A stretch of 64,000 bases of DNA from Neelides folsomi. Taxonomy: Eukaryota; Arthropoda; Collembola; Neelipleona; Neelidae. This document shows, piece after piece, positions 1 through 17,506 of the stretch. The position numbers were made by a program, and so were the translations under genes. The stretch spans positions 62,001 to 126,000 of the forward strand of contig JAQGBZ010000096.1 in assembly GCA_034687125.1 (NCBI GenBank). The letters run 5' to 3'. Below the pieces are notes generated by a model, which was given only the letters and a program-made list of their open reading frames with translations, was not told the origin of the DNA and did not search any database. Position 1 is the stretch's first letter; the number at the start of each line of letters is the position of its first letter.

Positions 1-396
1 GACTTGAAGCTCTTTTTCTCCCAAATTGGAAATTGAGTAGAGTTTGCTCTCTTTGTTTTTTCTTACTTTTTCGTAATTTAGACCAAGATTAATTAAAGCG
101 TTGGCCATTCTCAACAAAATAATTTGTTCTTCTATTATAAAATTAAATTTAATTGTAGATTAAAATAGATTTATGATAGTATCATTATTTTATAATGTAA
201 AACTATGACAATGTAAAATTATAAAATATTTGCCCTAAGCATCACACTAAAATAAGGACTGGATGTTCGCGGGTAACCCAAAAATTCGCATATTCAATAT
301 AAAAAGAAATAAATCTGGACTCGACAGGATTTTGGACTTTCTTTCTGGGGCTGGAGAAATCTTCTTTGAAAAAGAAAGTCATTTAAATTAATTAAA
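1..396. other. Intergenic, upstream of cyclin K
   Basis: A+T-rich sequence with no supported gene. The last 150 bases are somewhat less A+T-rich and lead straight into the cyclin K start codon, so the 5' UTR and core promoter probably lie here. I see no clear TATA box. Confidence 0.5.
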
Positions 397-1689
397 ATGC
401 CTCGGTGGTTTTACGAGAAAAAAGAACTTCGTCAGAGTCCATCCGTCCATGCCGGGATGGACCCTGAAATGGAGGCGAGATACAGAAGAGAAGGAGCCCG
501 CTTCATAATTGATCTTGGATCTGCAATGAAGTTGACGCTAACGACAATGGCCACTGGAGTTGTCTACTTCCATAGATTCTACATGGTCCACTGTTTTCAG
601 TCCTTTTCTCGTTATGTAAGTTTTCAAAATTAATTAATTAAACTTTAGAATTAACTAATTATATTGAATATTGATTAATTATTTTATATTGGTTCAGCCC
701 ACTGCCTGCGCTTGTCTCTTCTTGGCAGGGAAAGTTGAAGAGACGCCGAAGAAGTGTAAAGACATGATCAAGACGGCCAAGACTCTTCTCCCAGAGTCAA
801 AATTTGCCCAATTTGGCGATGATGAGAGAAATTCATTGGTATTTTTATTTTAAAATAATTTCTACAATTTCGATTAAAGTCAGCAATTTGATTAATTGAT
901 TACATAATACATTTATTTAATTTTGTGACCTCGTTGAATCTGGATGTAATGATGAATAATTTACAGGAAGAGGTTATGACACTCGAGCGAATTCTTCTTC
1001 AAACAATCAAGTTTGAGCTCCAAGTCGAGCACCCCTATACGTTCCTCCTTAAATACGCCAAATCCCTGAAAGGAGATAAAAACCGATTGCAGAAGATGGT
1101 CCAAATGGCATGGACATTTATCAACGACAGGTATTTTATAAATAAATAATTAAATTATCCAATAAAGACATTTCAACGTAATTAAAACATATCTAACCGT
1201 TTCAGCTTCTGCACAACACTCTGTCTTCAATGGGAGCCTGAGATCGTTGCGATCGCTCTCATGTATTTAGCAGGGAAGTTGAGCAAGTTTGAAGTTGTTG
1301 ATTGGAACGGCCGTAACTCGGATCATCTCCGTTGGTGGGACATGTTTGTCAGTGACATGAGCATCGATCTCCTAGAAGATATTTGTCATCAAGTATTGGA
1401 TTTGTATGCTCAAACCCAAACTCAACCACCAGGCGAATCTCCTCCTCAGCCACCTCCGACCCCAACACCAAATACAAACGCCCCATCACCATCGCCCGTT
1501 CGACCCCTATCAGCAGCAAGCACTCCGACAACTCCATCATTTTATCAAGGATTTAATCAACCTCCACCTCCTTTGCCACCGCAAGGATACCATCCAAGAA
1601 CTCCAACATTTCCACCATATCCACCTTCCTATCCACCTCTCCCACCATCAAGATTTCTTGCACAACCACCACCACCTCCACCAAAATAA
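397..1689 (+). CDS. CCNK: Cyclin K (CDK12/CDK13 partner), complete, 4 exons
   Basis: Coding exons are 397-615, 698-838, 967-1130 and 1206-1689, closing in frame at 335 aa. Cyclin K is the nuclear partner of CDK12/CDK13, which phosphorylate the RNA polymerase II tail. The first cyclin box spans about residues 25-145, with [15 protein letters not shown] and [15 protein letters not shown] nearly as in vertebrate cyclin K. The second box spans about 150-245 ([20 protein letters not shown], then [13 protein letters not shown]). The cyclin Lys/Glu pair that contacts the kinase is present at K85 and E127. The tail from about residue 250 is rich in Pro, Ser and Thr, as in the family, but shorter than the vertebrate tail. 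AATAAA lies at 1740-1745, 51 bases past the stop. A divergent copy with the same intron positions follows downstream. Cyclin T is less likely: the KKCKD-to-QFGDD stretch is typical of cyclin K. Confidence 0.95.
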
Positions 1690-3168
1690 TTATAAAATAA
1701 TTATTAAATTATTATAAAACTATTTCTTTTTTAATTATAAATAAATATTTATATGTTTTCTAATTTCCTACCTTAATTAACCTCCTGCCAGCGATAGTGG
1801 AAATACTTACTTTACCTATATAAGTTAATTACAGTCCTTGTTATTCATTTCATCATAGGGGATTTTTTTGGCGCATTAGCACTTTTGCGAAATTTATTTA
1901 ATGGCCAAGTGGAGGGTCTGGTGTTTTCTGGTAGGGGATTTGTGCATATTTCGCCATATGAATGTGTAAAGAGTAGGCGAGTGTCCACGAGGGACATTAA
2001 AATGAAAAAAACATGAGAGAAAGTTGGCCGAGAGAGTTGATAATGATGGAATTAAGATGATAATATATTAATAGAATGAGTTGCGGAGTTGCGGGCTGCG
2101 GCAGACGAGTCCCCCCGTAAAAAAGATTAAAACGGGATAAATCCTCGTCTAACTACTTTGCCCAATTCGCCTGAATTCGCCAACGACTTCCACTCCGAGC
2201 GGAACCCAACTTTTCTCAAACCATTTTTTTCCATTTGCCCTAAATGGTCCAATGCGACTATGGCTATGACGTGGTGATAGAATTTGGGAAACCACCGCGA
2301 AATTCGTATTTCTCCTTCCCGTCCACGTTGGGGAAGGAAATGGAGGAATGAATTTTGGAATCTCGTTAATTTGATTAAAATATTAATAGTTTGAATAAAG
2401 ATAATTAACGATTGTCGCTCAATCCTCTAGTCGATTCCAATTCGTTCCTCCATCACGCTGACTGAAATCCCCGTGGACGACGCTTCGCTGAAGACTGATT
2501 CCGCATATTCCTTTTAACCGGTCCATTTGAGCTCAGCATGCTTCAACTGTGTTAAATATGGAGGTTCCGGCCTGCTTGCTTGAGTAATTTCCTTTCTTTT
2601 TTGTTCCTTTCATTTTTACTTATACTGTTTTACTCTAATTAAAGTAATTCATTTAATTAAACGTAATTAAAATGGCTCTAAAGACTTGATTCATGCATTT
2701 GGGCATATTACGAAATCTCTGATTTTTGGTTCGATTTCATAAAAATTATAAAATATCTTTGTTTTATCGCTAAACATTTTGTAATTTCATTTATGAGTCA
2801 CATAAAAACATTTGGGTTGTCATGTCATATCATGATTCATAAATTTTTTTTACAAAACTACGGATTATGTAACAATTCGCCATTTCGAATCAAAGCGACG
2901 GCCTTTACATTTCTGCAGGATCATAAAGTTTATTCTGAATAAAATACAACTTTAACTTCATTAAACAAGGTGGTAAGTTTTATTCTTAATTTGGTCTTTG
3001 GCATATATCGGCAATAATTGCAAATACTAAAAGAATTCACATAAAATGCAAGGATTTAACCCAAGCCGTCATGTTGCATAATTTAATTCCCATTTTCTCA
3101 CAGATCTCGAAACGAACCAAAACTTGTCAATTCCAATTGACCTGACTGATTGAACTTGTTCCTGTGAT
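1690..3168. other. Intergenic between the two cyclin genes
   Basis: The first 100 bases hold the cyclin K 3' UTR and its poly(A) signal. From about 1,900 to 2,560 the sequence is richer in G+C, with no open frame resembling a protein. The rest is A+T-rich and should include the promoter of the second cyclin gene. No transposon ends or RNA gene recognised. Confidence 0.4.
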
Positions 3169-5484
3169 ATGAAAATGGAGATTGAAGACATTGAAGAGCA
3201 AGAGGAAGAACAGGAGGAGGAATGTGATGAGAAATGGAGTCCAAACAAATGGATCTTCCGCCATCCGGCCATGGCTTCAACCCCATCGAGGAAGAAAGGG
3301 ATGCCGGAAAAGGACGAATTGAACCTGAGGGCCTCTGGGATCCGTCGCATCATCGACCTTGACCGAATCTTCGTTCGGAGTTATGGCGAGGACGGGAAGG
3401 GATTTCGGGCCCTCGTTTCCGCTGCCACATTCTTCCATCGATTCTTCATGGTTCATCCTTTCCAGGCCTTCTCTCATCACGTGAGTGTTTGTTTATTGAC
3501 CAGGAATTTATTATTATGAGATTCAATTCCTCAAATTCCTCTCCACATTCATGTCCCGTTCCGGGGTGTTTGGGAAGGTGTGAAGGGGTGAATTTTAAAG
3601 TTGGGTTTACAGGTGGTTGCATGCAGCTGCTACTTCCTCGCCGTCAAAGTCCAAGAGACGCCAAGGAAAGCTGTGGAAATTGCGTCTGCTGCCAAAAACA
3701 TCCTCCTGACTAAAAAGAAGGCCGAGCTGAACATGTCCATCGAGGATTTTGCAGTGATTATTTTACCTTTTCCAAATTATATATATTATTTCTCTGCTGG
3801 GCTATTTCTTATTTTATGGGTGCAATCAGGGCGGTAATCGGGTCAACTCATCTCGACCCTCGGAAATGGATTTATCGTTTTCCTTTTAAAACCCTCAACG
3901 ATAAGTGAATGCATAATAGTTGGGTAGGAAAGCGAGGGACGTTCGTCCCCTTAATTATTCCCAATCTCACTTTTACGACCCTACTCGTACTAATCATTCA
4001 CTTCCCCTTCTCAGCTCCAATCCTATTCATAGCTTTTTTTATTTCCCTTATTACACCTTTGGTTCTATTACCCGGGCGAGTATATCGTCAGGTCAGGAAT
4101 GCATTTGCGTATTTATGTAACATGTAACGACCCTTAAATAAAATTCTCCTACGTACGTAATCCCTCTAAAAATATGAGAAAGCAGAGGAATGAGAAAATA
4201 TGAAAAACACATCATCATGTAAAAAAGAAATAGAACTAACAATGACCATTTCCTCGTTTTATTAAACTTCCAACTGTGTTGAGTCAAGTGTGTTGAGTTA
4301 TCAAATTTTAACTTGTGATGAAAAAGAGCTGAGAGTTAAAAAAAGTATAATTTGGGTTTGCATGCAGCCAATGCAGAGAAATGGAATTGAAGAATTGTTT
4401 CGACTATGAAACCCCAATGATTTCTTCCCATTTAATCGGAAGAAGGATCGAGGTGGAGCATTTGTCGTAATCGAGGAGAGGATTGATTAAATCCTCTTCT
4501 CCGTTTTACGTCTCAAAAAAAGTTGAATGGAGTTTTAGCTTAAATTTGTACTTAAGTTCTCTCTTTCCCACTATTACCAATCCCATGCTACTTTTACATG
4601 GTCATCAATAGAGAAAAAGGTTCTCCTGCCCTTTCCACTTTTCCTCAAACTGTTTAAGCCTTTAATAACCTCGTTTTCCTTCTATGCAGAGGCCTTTAAG
4701 CCTTTAACTCACGATTAACGAGGAGAAAGGAGAAAAAATGAGGCAATGGGGAAAACTCAACTTCACTGCAGTAAAAGCGAAGCGGTGCAGAGAATTAATC
4801 TATATCTCTCCCCTATCTCCCTTCCTCTCCCTTTAAAAAGCATATCTCCTAATGTTCTCATGCATTATAAATCCAAATGGGGATTCAATTAGGTGGCCTA
4901 TATTCATCTAAACTATTTGTATCTGTTGGACCATAATTGGGAAATCTTGATTTTATGATCATAAAGTCCGCTAATGACTTCGCCAACTGTTGAAATGAAT
5001 ATTTAATCTATGTTTAATTTCATTATTTTTCCTAGAATGAGATCCTAAAACATGAGAATATTATTTTGATGACGTTGAACTTTGAGCTCCAACCGCTGCT
5101 CCCGTTCCAATTCATCAACCTTTTTTGTCGCGGGTTGGGAGAGTCTCTGGGGATTGAGAGAGCATCCAGGATCCAAAAACGTGCCTTGATCCTCTTCAGG
5201 ACCTCGTGAGTGATGGGTGGAAGGATGAGACACGGGCACGTCACACTGACTCATTTTTCCATAGACTCGAGGGAGTGGAAGTTCTGGAGTGGGAGAGTCG
5301 GAGTCGAGCCGCGGCCTTTGTCTACCTTGCTCTTGAAGCTGAGGGCGGAGGGTGGCCGGACCTTTGTGGCGTCCTCGACGGGGACGTTGGCGGGGAGGCT
5401 CTTGAGCTCATAGCCGCAATGCGGGGGAGAGAAACTGCACCTGCGGCTCCGCAACAGGTCACTCCGTACAACATGCCTCCTTGA
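3169..5484 (+). CDS. Divergent cyclin K-like protein, tandem relative of CCNK
   Basis: Coding exons are 3169-3480, 3613-3753, 5036-5205 and 5265-5484, giving 280 aa. Exon 2 is 141 nt, as in cyclin K, and all three introns fall at the same codon and phase (0, 0, 2) as in the neighbour. Shared features are FFHRFFMVHPFQAFSHH (cyclin [19 protein letters not shown]), FLAVKVQETPRK, and HENIILMTLNFELQPLLPFQ. The kinase-contact Lys and Glu survive at K116 and E158. The N-terminus is acidic (EEQEEEQEEE). The second cyclin box is short and divergent and lacks the RWW motif; the protein ends without a Pro-rich tail. Intron 2 (1,282 bp) is unusually long and intron 3 is only 59 bp. Seen: the shared structure. 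Inferred: origin by tandem duplication followed by fast change. Its kinase partner is unknown; exon 4 could be mis-modelled, but it aligns with the second box in frame. Confidence 0.8.
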
Positions 5485-7400
5485 TACTTCTTCCCTACAA
5501 CATGCCTCGATCCCGAACCTCATTCTCACGTTGGTGAATAAAAGTCGTAGAAAGAGTAATTCCCCTCACCCACTCCTCATAATTTCCCTACCTCATTCCG
5601 AAGTCATTCCGCCACGGAAGGTGGGAAGCAAGTCCTTAATTGAAATCACCTCGACACGTTCTCCTCATCGAAAAGAATATATATTTTTATTAATGCAAAC
5701 AAACTATCCTAAATTACAAATCTCAATGTCCGCTTCGAACATTAAAATGAATTTTTATATGTACCTTAAATGATATCATAAATGGTGTAATATGAATTGT
5801 ACCTTCTTAATATACTTACTTTGTACTTTACTTAATTATTTGTAGGATGATAATACAATATATTGTAATAAGACGTGTGTGCTAGGTGTGGAGTGAATGT
5901 AATTAACTAATTCATTTGTGTAATGTACGTTTTAATGGAAAATACATTAATTTATTGCTATGCTTGGGTGCATTCCTTTTCTCGCATGGAGTCATCATTG
6001 GGTTCATTAAGCGGTGAGAGATGATCGGAAGGTCAGTGATGAAGTAATTGTGTAGTTCTTGGGCGAAGGAAGGCGAGGGAGTGAATGGAGAGGAAGGATG
6101 GTAATAAAGTCATAATACCAAAAGGTATTCCGATTCTCAACAGTCCGAGGTCGGAGGAGAATGAAGTGGGGAAAGATAACATTCCTGAGATAGGCAAAGT
6201 ACCGCAGGGGGAGGATTTCGCCCTTATCTGGAGGATGTATACACGGGCGGGTTATAAGTGGCGGATTAAAATTTATTTTGTAATAAATGTACCTCTATAT
6301 AGCTACTTGGAAAACCATATTTCGCAATCCCGCATCATATCTCAACAATGACAATGGAGTTCATCTATATAATTTCTCAACTTCCAGTACCATCCTTTTC
6401 GCCAAATTTCTACATTAATTGCAATTTAAGTCAAATTCGCCAATTTAACCCAAAAAGATATGATTTTAGAAAATTAATAAAATTATGAACAATTATATGA
6501 ATTTTTAAAATTTAAAATTAATATTTTAAATAAAATTTAATTTTAAATGCCTTTAAAACAACATATACATGAACGTGTTCTATAAAATAACAATTTTACA
6601 ATAATTTTCAAATTGCAAAAATAAATTTAGTATTTTAAAAATTGTTTAAAAAATTGTCGCAAAATTAAAAAATTTTAAAATTATTTTAAAATTATCAAAA
6701 ATTCCAAATAAAAAATCCAAATTAAAAAATCCAAATTTTCATTTTATTTTAGCTCTCCATTAAAATAATGACGAGCTAAAATTAATATTCTATCCAATTA
6801 TTATTTAAATATAGAAAAAACTTTGAAGTTAAAAAAAGTGCCTAAAAAATTCGCGCAAATTGGCAAATATGGTTGAAGGAACGGCTAGTTCTCAATCTCC
6901 AGTTGAGTATGTATGGGAAGTGGGAAGCGGCTCAGGCCGAGTGGAACCATAGACGCATTGCAGGTGGAAGTTGGACCAATGGGAGTCCCTCCTTCTATTC
7001 CCAGCCCCAAGGTTCACAAGCCCCTCAACTTCACCAAAATAGTTCCTTCTTCCCCGCCGTTTCCTCCCGCCATCCTCAGCCCTATCTCCTCCCAAGTCCC
7101 TTTCGTCACCCGCTCTCCTCAGTCTGCTCCCGACCATACCAACCCGAAATTTCCACGATTACCTGGACCCCCGGGCGGAAGGGTTCGGGTGGGAGGGCGA
7201 ATTGGGTCACGGAGAATCGAACGTCCCGGCTTGATAATGTACGTCTTCTCATAGTGAGTGTCGTGGGCTCCGGTCTCTCTCTGTGACAACAAGTTGGAGA
7301 AAACTCGTCCAGCCGCCGAGTTCCGCCGAGAGACACCTCACAGGACTCGTAGACTTGAGAGGAAGAGGACAGGAGAAATCAACGCTTCCAGAACCACGAC
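5485..7400. other. Intergenic; A+T-rich block, then G+C-rich island before calmodulin
   Basis: About 6,360-6,860 is extremely A+T-rich simple sequence. About 6,870-7,400 is much richer in G+C and CpG, with several overlapping open frames up to 137 codons in different frames. That pattern fits a promoter and 5' UTR island for calmodulin better than a gene. No recognisable protein domain was found in any frame. Confidence 0.45.
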
Positions 7401-10046
<2,646 letters not shown>

Positions 10047-11063
10047 GCGGGGGCGGGAGATATAAAAAAAGAAGACGTTCTCATTGAATGAATGGTTATA
10101 AATGTAGGGCAAGGGAAAATGTTTTTAAACTCTGTGAAAGTAATGGATAATCTGAATTATTTACCTGTACATGATTGATTGAAAAAAAAAATTACTAGCG
10201 AGCTGCACGTACTATTATACTGTTGATTGAGAAAGTAGTCGGGCGTAGGGCGAGTCTGCTCATCCCTCGGCCCCCGCCGCCCGCCCCTTAGCCTCATTTC
10301 ACGAAAAGAATTCACCTATTCCAAGTCTCCCCATTCCCGGCAGACTCCTTTTTTCACTTTTTCACGGGCGCCTCTCTCTACCCCCCATTACCCCAGGCGG
10401 CCGCCTTTCTTTTTGCACACCTGTCCACGTGATTCCCGTCTAATGTCTATCATACATATTCCATGATAAGAAACTACGAAGGATATAAGAATAAAATTAA
10501 AATGATGAATAAAACATATGGCTTTAATTACAACCAACCTACCAAACAATTTATAATGAAATCATGCAATCAAGGGCATATTTCGTGTTTGTTTTCCGCC
10601 ATTTTTTTATATACCATTTGGTTTCCCATCCAAGCATATAATATCATTTTATGGAGCATTTTCTGTTCATGTATGATTTGCTAGGGACGGATTCCGGAGC
10701 CAAGATTAAATCAATTAAAATTATTAATGAGATGCGAGGGACCTGGGCATACGCACAAACGCGAACTTGAGTCGCAATTCACATTGATTGAATTTTCTTA
10801 TTCTTGAGCATTGCATTGATTGTGAGTTTTGAGTCCGGGTGTGCCGGGTGGGTAATTTAAGACATTGGACTGTGAGCCATCTACAAAGGAGGAGGGAAAT
10901 GATCTATAGTGCGAGAATCCAAGGAGGGGAATTCGAACGTCGAGCGACAGCGTCTAAATTTTACAAACAAAATTGGATAATCCGACCGGCATTAAGTTTA
11001 ATTAACTGACAAGTTTACCATTTATTGGGTTTAATTCATTAAACTTTATAAGAAAACTTCAAA
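10047..11063. other. Calmodulin 3' UTR and intergenic
   Basis: It begins with the calmodulin 3' UTR. About 10,220-10,420 is G+C-rich with C-runs. The rest is A+T-rich. A 73-codon frame at 10463-10684 resembles no known protein. Nothing else recognised. Confidence 0.4.
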
Positions 11064-11732
11064 ATGGCGACATTAGCGTGAGTTAAAATATTTCAACAAT
11101 GCAAATTATACGATCAATTACAGTTTATTTTTTGTTTGGATTTTTGATTCCATTTATCGTAAACGAATTTAAAATGATTAATTGAATTACAATTGAATTT
11201 CAGGAAGCCGAAGTCAGAGATGACTCCAGAGGAGCTCTCAAAAAGAGAAGAAGAGGAATTCAACACTGGCCCACTTTCAATTCTCACTCAATCAGTCAAA
11301 AACAACACACAGGTAATTTAATCATAGTTTAAAGAGCATTAAGTTTATTGTATTTTTTGTAATATCTTAATTGCGATTCTTTATTTAAAATACATAAATT
11401 ATTTTTTATATTAGGTACTGATCAACTGTAGAAATAACAAGAAACTTCTCGGGCGAGTAAAGGCCTTTGACCGCCATTGCAACATGGTTTTGGAGAATGT
11501 GAAGGAAATGTGGATGGAAATTCCCAGGACAGGGAAAGGAAAGAAAAAGGTGAAAAATCTAATCTTTTGAATGTATTATTAAATAAACTTGGCATATTTA
11601 TTAATTGGTGAATTAATGGTTTAGGCAAAGCCAGTGAATAAAGACCGATTCATCTCAAAGATGTTCCTTCGTGGAGACTCAGTTATCCTCGTTCTCCGGA
11701 ACCCTTTGGCCCAACCACCACCCAAACAATGA
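11064..11732 (+). CDS. SNRPD2: Small nuclear ribonucleoprotein Sm D2, complete, 4 exons
   Basis: Exons are 11064-11077 (14 nt), 11204-11312, 11415-11549 and 11625-11732, giving 121 aa; human SmD2 is 118 aa. SmD2 is one of seven Sm proteins forming the ring on U1, U2, U4 and U5 snRNAs. The sequence is almost that of other animals: [57 protein letters not shown], then [20 protein letters not shown] and [14 protein letters not shown]. Sm1 and Sm2 motifs are both intact. The start is fixed by the tiny first exon encoding MATLA, in the place of MSLLN in human. AATAAA is at 11770-11775, 38 bases past the stop. It converges on PSMA6. Confidence 0.97.
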
Positions 11733-12110
11733 GACTTCATTTTCTACTTTATCTTCATTTTCCTTTTACAATAAACGTACAGCATTCATTTTCTATCTCA
11801 TCTAATATTATTGTCATTACTTAACTGGCATTAGTTTAAACGGACGAGTATGACGGTGGCAAATTGTCTAATTTGTAGCAACATTAAATATTATGTATAC
11901 GAGTTTGATTTTACGATGAGACATGAGATGCTAATTGTCTAAGTAAATATAATCTTTATAATCTTTAGGTAAAAATGGCATTATACAATACAATACTGTA
12001 TAAATGAATTGTGGCCTTTGTTCATGAAAATGAGAAACAAGAAATACAAAATTTGTTAATTTAAATTTTATTTAATTTAAAAAATGTTTTTAGAAACCTT
12101 TTATAACATT

Positions 12111-13928
<1,818 letters not shown>

Positions 13929-16796
13929 ATGATCCTGTTGAATGGCCGATGGCTCTTTCGCCATCTCTTCCGTTTCTTTCTTTTCGCAATTCTTGGACTT
14001 TTGGCCATCGTCAGCTATTTGGCATTATTTCCACAAGAACCGCCCCTAGAAGTTCACAAGTTTTTTCGGCTTCGTCATGTTGAGGATATTCCAATTCGTC
14101 GTGTTCCTTTGCTTCCTCTTCCGACAGTCTCAAGAAAATTAAACTTCTTCACACATTTTGACATCTATCGCTGCGAGAAGCTCTCCGTTTACATTTATCC
14201 ATTAGAACGAATCATTGTCGGACCAAAGGAAATTCCTTTTGATCTCACACTCTCAAAACAATATGCTCAGATTCTACAGGCAATACTCAAAAGCCCACAC
14301 TACGTTTCTGATCCCTCAAAGGCTTGCATTTTTCTTCCTTCTTTTGATACATTAAATGCAGATGTTCCATCAGAAATTCTTTATTCGGCTCTCGTCTCTT
14401 TGCCATTGTAAGTGATATTATCTTTAAAAAAATTGAATTTCAAACTATAAAACTATAATGTATGTTAATTAAAAAGTTAATTAATTGAACTTTTTATAGT
14501 TGGGGAAAGTTTGGAGAAAATCATTTGATATTCTCTCTTTTTCCTGGAGTCGCCAAGATATTGGAAATTTCTGAAAGTGCAATTGTCGCTGGATCAGGCT
14601 TCACTTCATTGAATTATCGAATTGGATTTCATATTCCTCTCATCACATTGGATCCTCTTATAAATCCTCTTTCATTTCGGGAAATTAAAATGTAAATACA
14701 TTACTTAATTTAATCCAAAATGCTCCAAATATTAAAAATAGGATATTTTCAAACTAACTAAATGTATTTTTTAGAAATAAGAAGATTCTTGCCATATCTG
14801 CGCAAGGAAATTTGCCTTTGAAAATGAAAGATGAAGAAATTCTGGTCCTCGACTTTTGCGAGAATGCTAATTATTCTGTAAGATGCAGTGGGGAGAGATC
14901 TTTTCCATATCCAGAAATTTTGAGGGTAATTTTCAAAATAATTTTTTATATTTTATATCATTTTATATCAAATTGTTTACACAAATATTTCAATTTTTTA
15001 ATTCAATCTCTTTTTTGTATTGCAGAAGACAGATTTTTGCTTAGTTGTTAAAGATTTAAGAAGTCCGATTCTTTGGGATTTGATGAGCGTTGGATGCATT
15101 CCTGTGATTATTGCGAATTCATTTCGACTTCCCTTCGATGAAGTCATAGACTGGAAAAGGTAAAATAGAATTAAAATTTTAAAACTCTTACCAATTTTCT
15201 GAACTTATTGTTTAATTTATTTTTCCTATTTTAGAAATGCCATTTTAATTTATGAAGAAGAATTGCCAGAATTATCATCAATTCTTCGCTCAATTTCTTT
15301 CAATCGACGAAAGAGACTCAAATCTCAAATTCAGTTTACTTTTTCAAAATATTTTAAGTCAATGAAGGATTTGACAATGGCAACTCTTCAGATTCTTCAT
15401 GACAGAATTTTTAGTCACGAAGCCAAATCTTTGATAGATTGGAACAGAAATCCAATGAACGTAATTACCAATTGCAAACTATAAAATTCAATTAATTAAT
15501 ACAACAATTATTAATATTCAATTTATTTTTTTAGTTAACCATTTAACTATTCGATTATGTGTTTAATTAAAATTTTAATTATTGACAGACTTTTGAAAAC
15601 TCTCCAATATTTGAACCTATACTTGCTCCAAAAGGCTCTGGGTTTACTGCCGTTGTTTTGGCATATGACCGTTTACGAAGCCTCTTTGAAGTACTTGAGA
15701 CTTTGGCTTTAGTTCCTTCTCTCACTAAAATTCTTGTTATTTGGAATAATCAAAAAACTCCACCACCAACAAGTAAATATAATAATTCTTATTGTTAGTT
15801 GATAATTAGGCACTCTATACATTTTAAACTTCAAATATTAATTTTCACAGGAAGCCACTGGCCAAAGATAGGAAAACCGTTGAAAGTAATCCAAACAAGA
15901 GCAAATGTCATGTCGAATCGATTTTTCCCATATAAAGAAATAACAACAGAAGCTGTTCTTTCGCTCGATGATGACATAACAATGCTAACACCTGACGAAA
16001 TTCAGTTTGGTTTTGAGGTTTATTTTTAATAATTATTATTATTAATTATTTCAGAGACCTGAATATTATTTACTAAATAATATATTAATTAAATTAACTA
16101 TTTATGTATTTATTGTATATGTGATTATTTTAAAGGTATGGCGTGAGTTTCCAGATCGTCTCGTCGGTTTTCCTTCTCGTACTCATGTATGGGACAACTC
16201 GAGCTTAAGATGGAAATATGAATCAGAATGGACGAATCAAATTTCAATGGTGCTTACTGGAGCTGCGTTCTACCACAAGGTATATTTCAATATTTCCAAT
16301 GGTTGAGTCAAAAACTAAACTAATAAGCTCATATTTGACTTATTATAAAATTTAATGATTTTTAGTACTGGCATGATGCGTATCAAACAAGAATTCCATC
16401 ATCAATTCGCTCTTGGGTTGATGAGAAAATGAATTGTGAAGACATCGCTATGAACTTCCTCGTTTCGCATGAAACTCGAAAAGCTCCTATAAAGGTTTTA
16501 AAGCATTTTCACAGAAAAACTTTTTATAGTAATTTTAATTAGAAAACGAATTAATTATCAATGTAATATTTCAGATCACTCCAAGGAAAAAATTCAAATG
16601 TCCAACATGTAAAGCAAATGAGAATTTATCTGCTGATTCTGGTCACATGGCTGAACGAACCGAGTGTATAAACAAATTCGCCAGCATTTACGGGTACATG
16701 CCATTAAAGCCCGTCGAATTCCGAGCTGACCCTGTACTTCTTCATGAAAATCTCCCTCAGAACCTTCTCAAGTACAAAGGTGTTGGGAGTTTGTAG
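13929..16796 (+). CDS. EXT2: Exostosin-2, heparan sulfate co-polymerase subunit, complete
   Basis: Ten exons: 13929-14407, 14500-14691, 14775-14925, 15026-15159, 15235-15460, 15589-15772, 15851-16017, 16136-16279, 16366-16494 and 16575-16796, giving 675 aa (human EXT2 718). EXT1/EXT2 extend the GlcA-GlcNAc chain in the Golgi. A type II signal anchor is visible at about residues 13-34 ([20 protein letters not shown]). An exostosin domain follows ([26 protein letters not shown]), then a GT64 domain with the Asp triad at D495-D497 ([20 protein letters not shown]), [38 protein letters not shown] and a C-terminus resembling EXT2 ([17 protein letters not shown], then GVGSL). The C-terminal half is far better conserved than the N-terminal half. 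AATAAA lies at 17003-17008. The C-terminal half matches EXT2 closely, not EXT1 or EXTL3. Confidence 0.95.
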
Positions 16797-17506
16797 TTCT
16801 GTAAGATTCTGATTTGTTTCCTATTTGTTTCCTGTTCCTTTATGTATTTAACATGGAACTATGTTAATTCCTTGAATCGCAACTAATTGTTATAATTATT
16901 TTCATTACTCGTTTTACTTTACTTTTTATTAACTACATTTAAGTTTAGGAACAATTGACTGACTACAGCTCACTCGATTTTGTGAGCTTATTTTGTCATT
17001 AAAATAAATAAAATTATTCAAGAACATCACACATTTATAAACACATGCCATCGGTGAATTCTTGTTCATAGTTAAAGTCAAACTTCATATTTGATCATGA
17101 TTCCTAATCTTCAATTAGTAAAATACCTTGAAGATATGGATTTGTCTATCATTGGAGAAGAAAGTTTTCATAAGCATTGCGTATAGCATTAGCATTGGGC
17201 GAATTCTTGTGCTAATGAAATCCTATCTGATGCGGTTCTCCTATCCTCCTTTTGAATGTACATCAATACATTTCATTTGCACATTTGCAGATTTACATCT
17301 TTAAATTGCATTTTTACACCTTACATTACAGTCAGTACTCAGTACACTAACAACGTGCACCTGCTACGACTCTAACTCTAACCATAAGCGTGCTATAAAA
17401 TAGCAATTGAAGCGTTTATCTCTTTAGATGAAATTGGTGACCTCAGTATAATTCAACACATGAGACACAAGCAGTTTTAATCCAAAAATATTTAACTTTA
17501 TTCAAC
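16797..17506. other. EXT2 3' UTR and BCKDHA upstream region
   Basis: A+T-rich. It contains the EXT2 poly(A) signal near 17,003. No gene or repeat with clear ends was seen; the last 200 bases probably carry the BCKDHA promoter. Confidence 0.45.

Noticed and set aside
3909-4127. Short hydrophobic open frames in the long intron 2 of the cyclin K-like gene
   Set aside because: They overlap each other in two frames, lack a start context and lie in C/T-rich intronic sequence; no family match.
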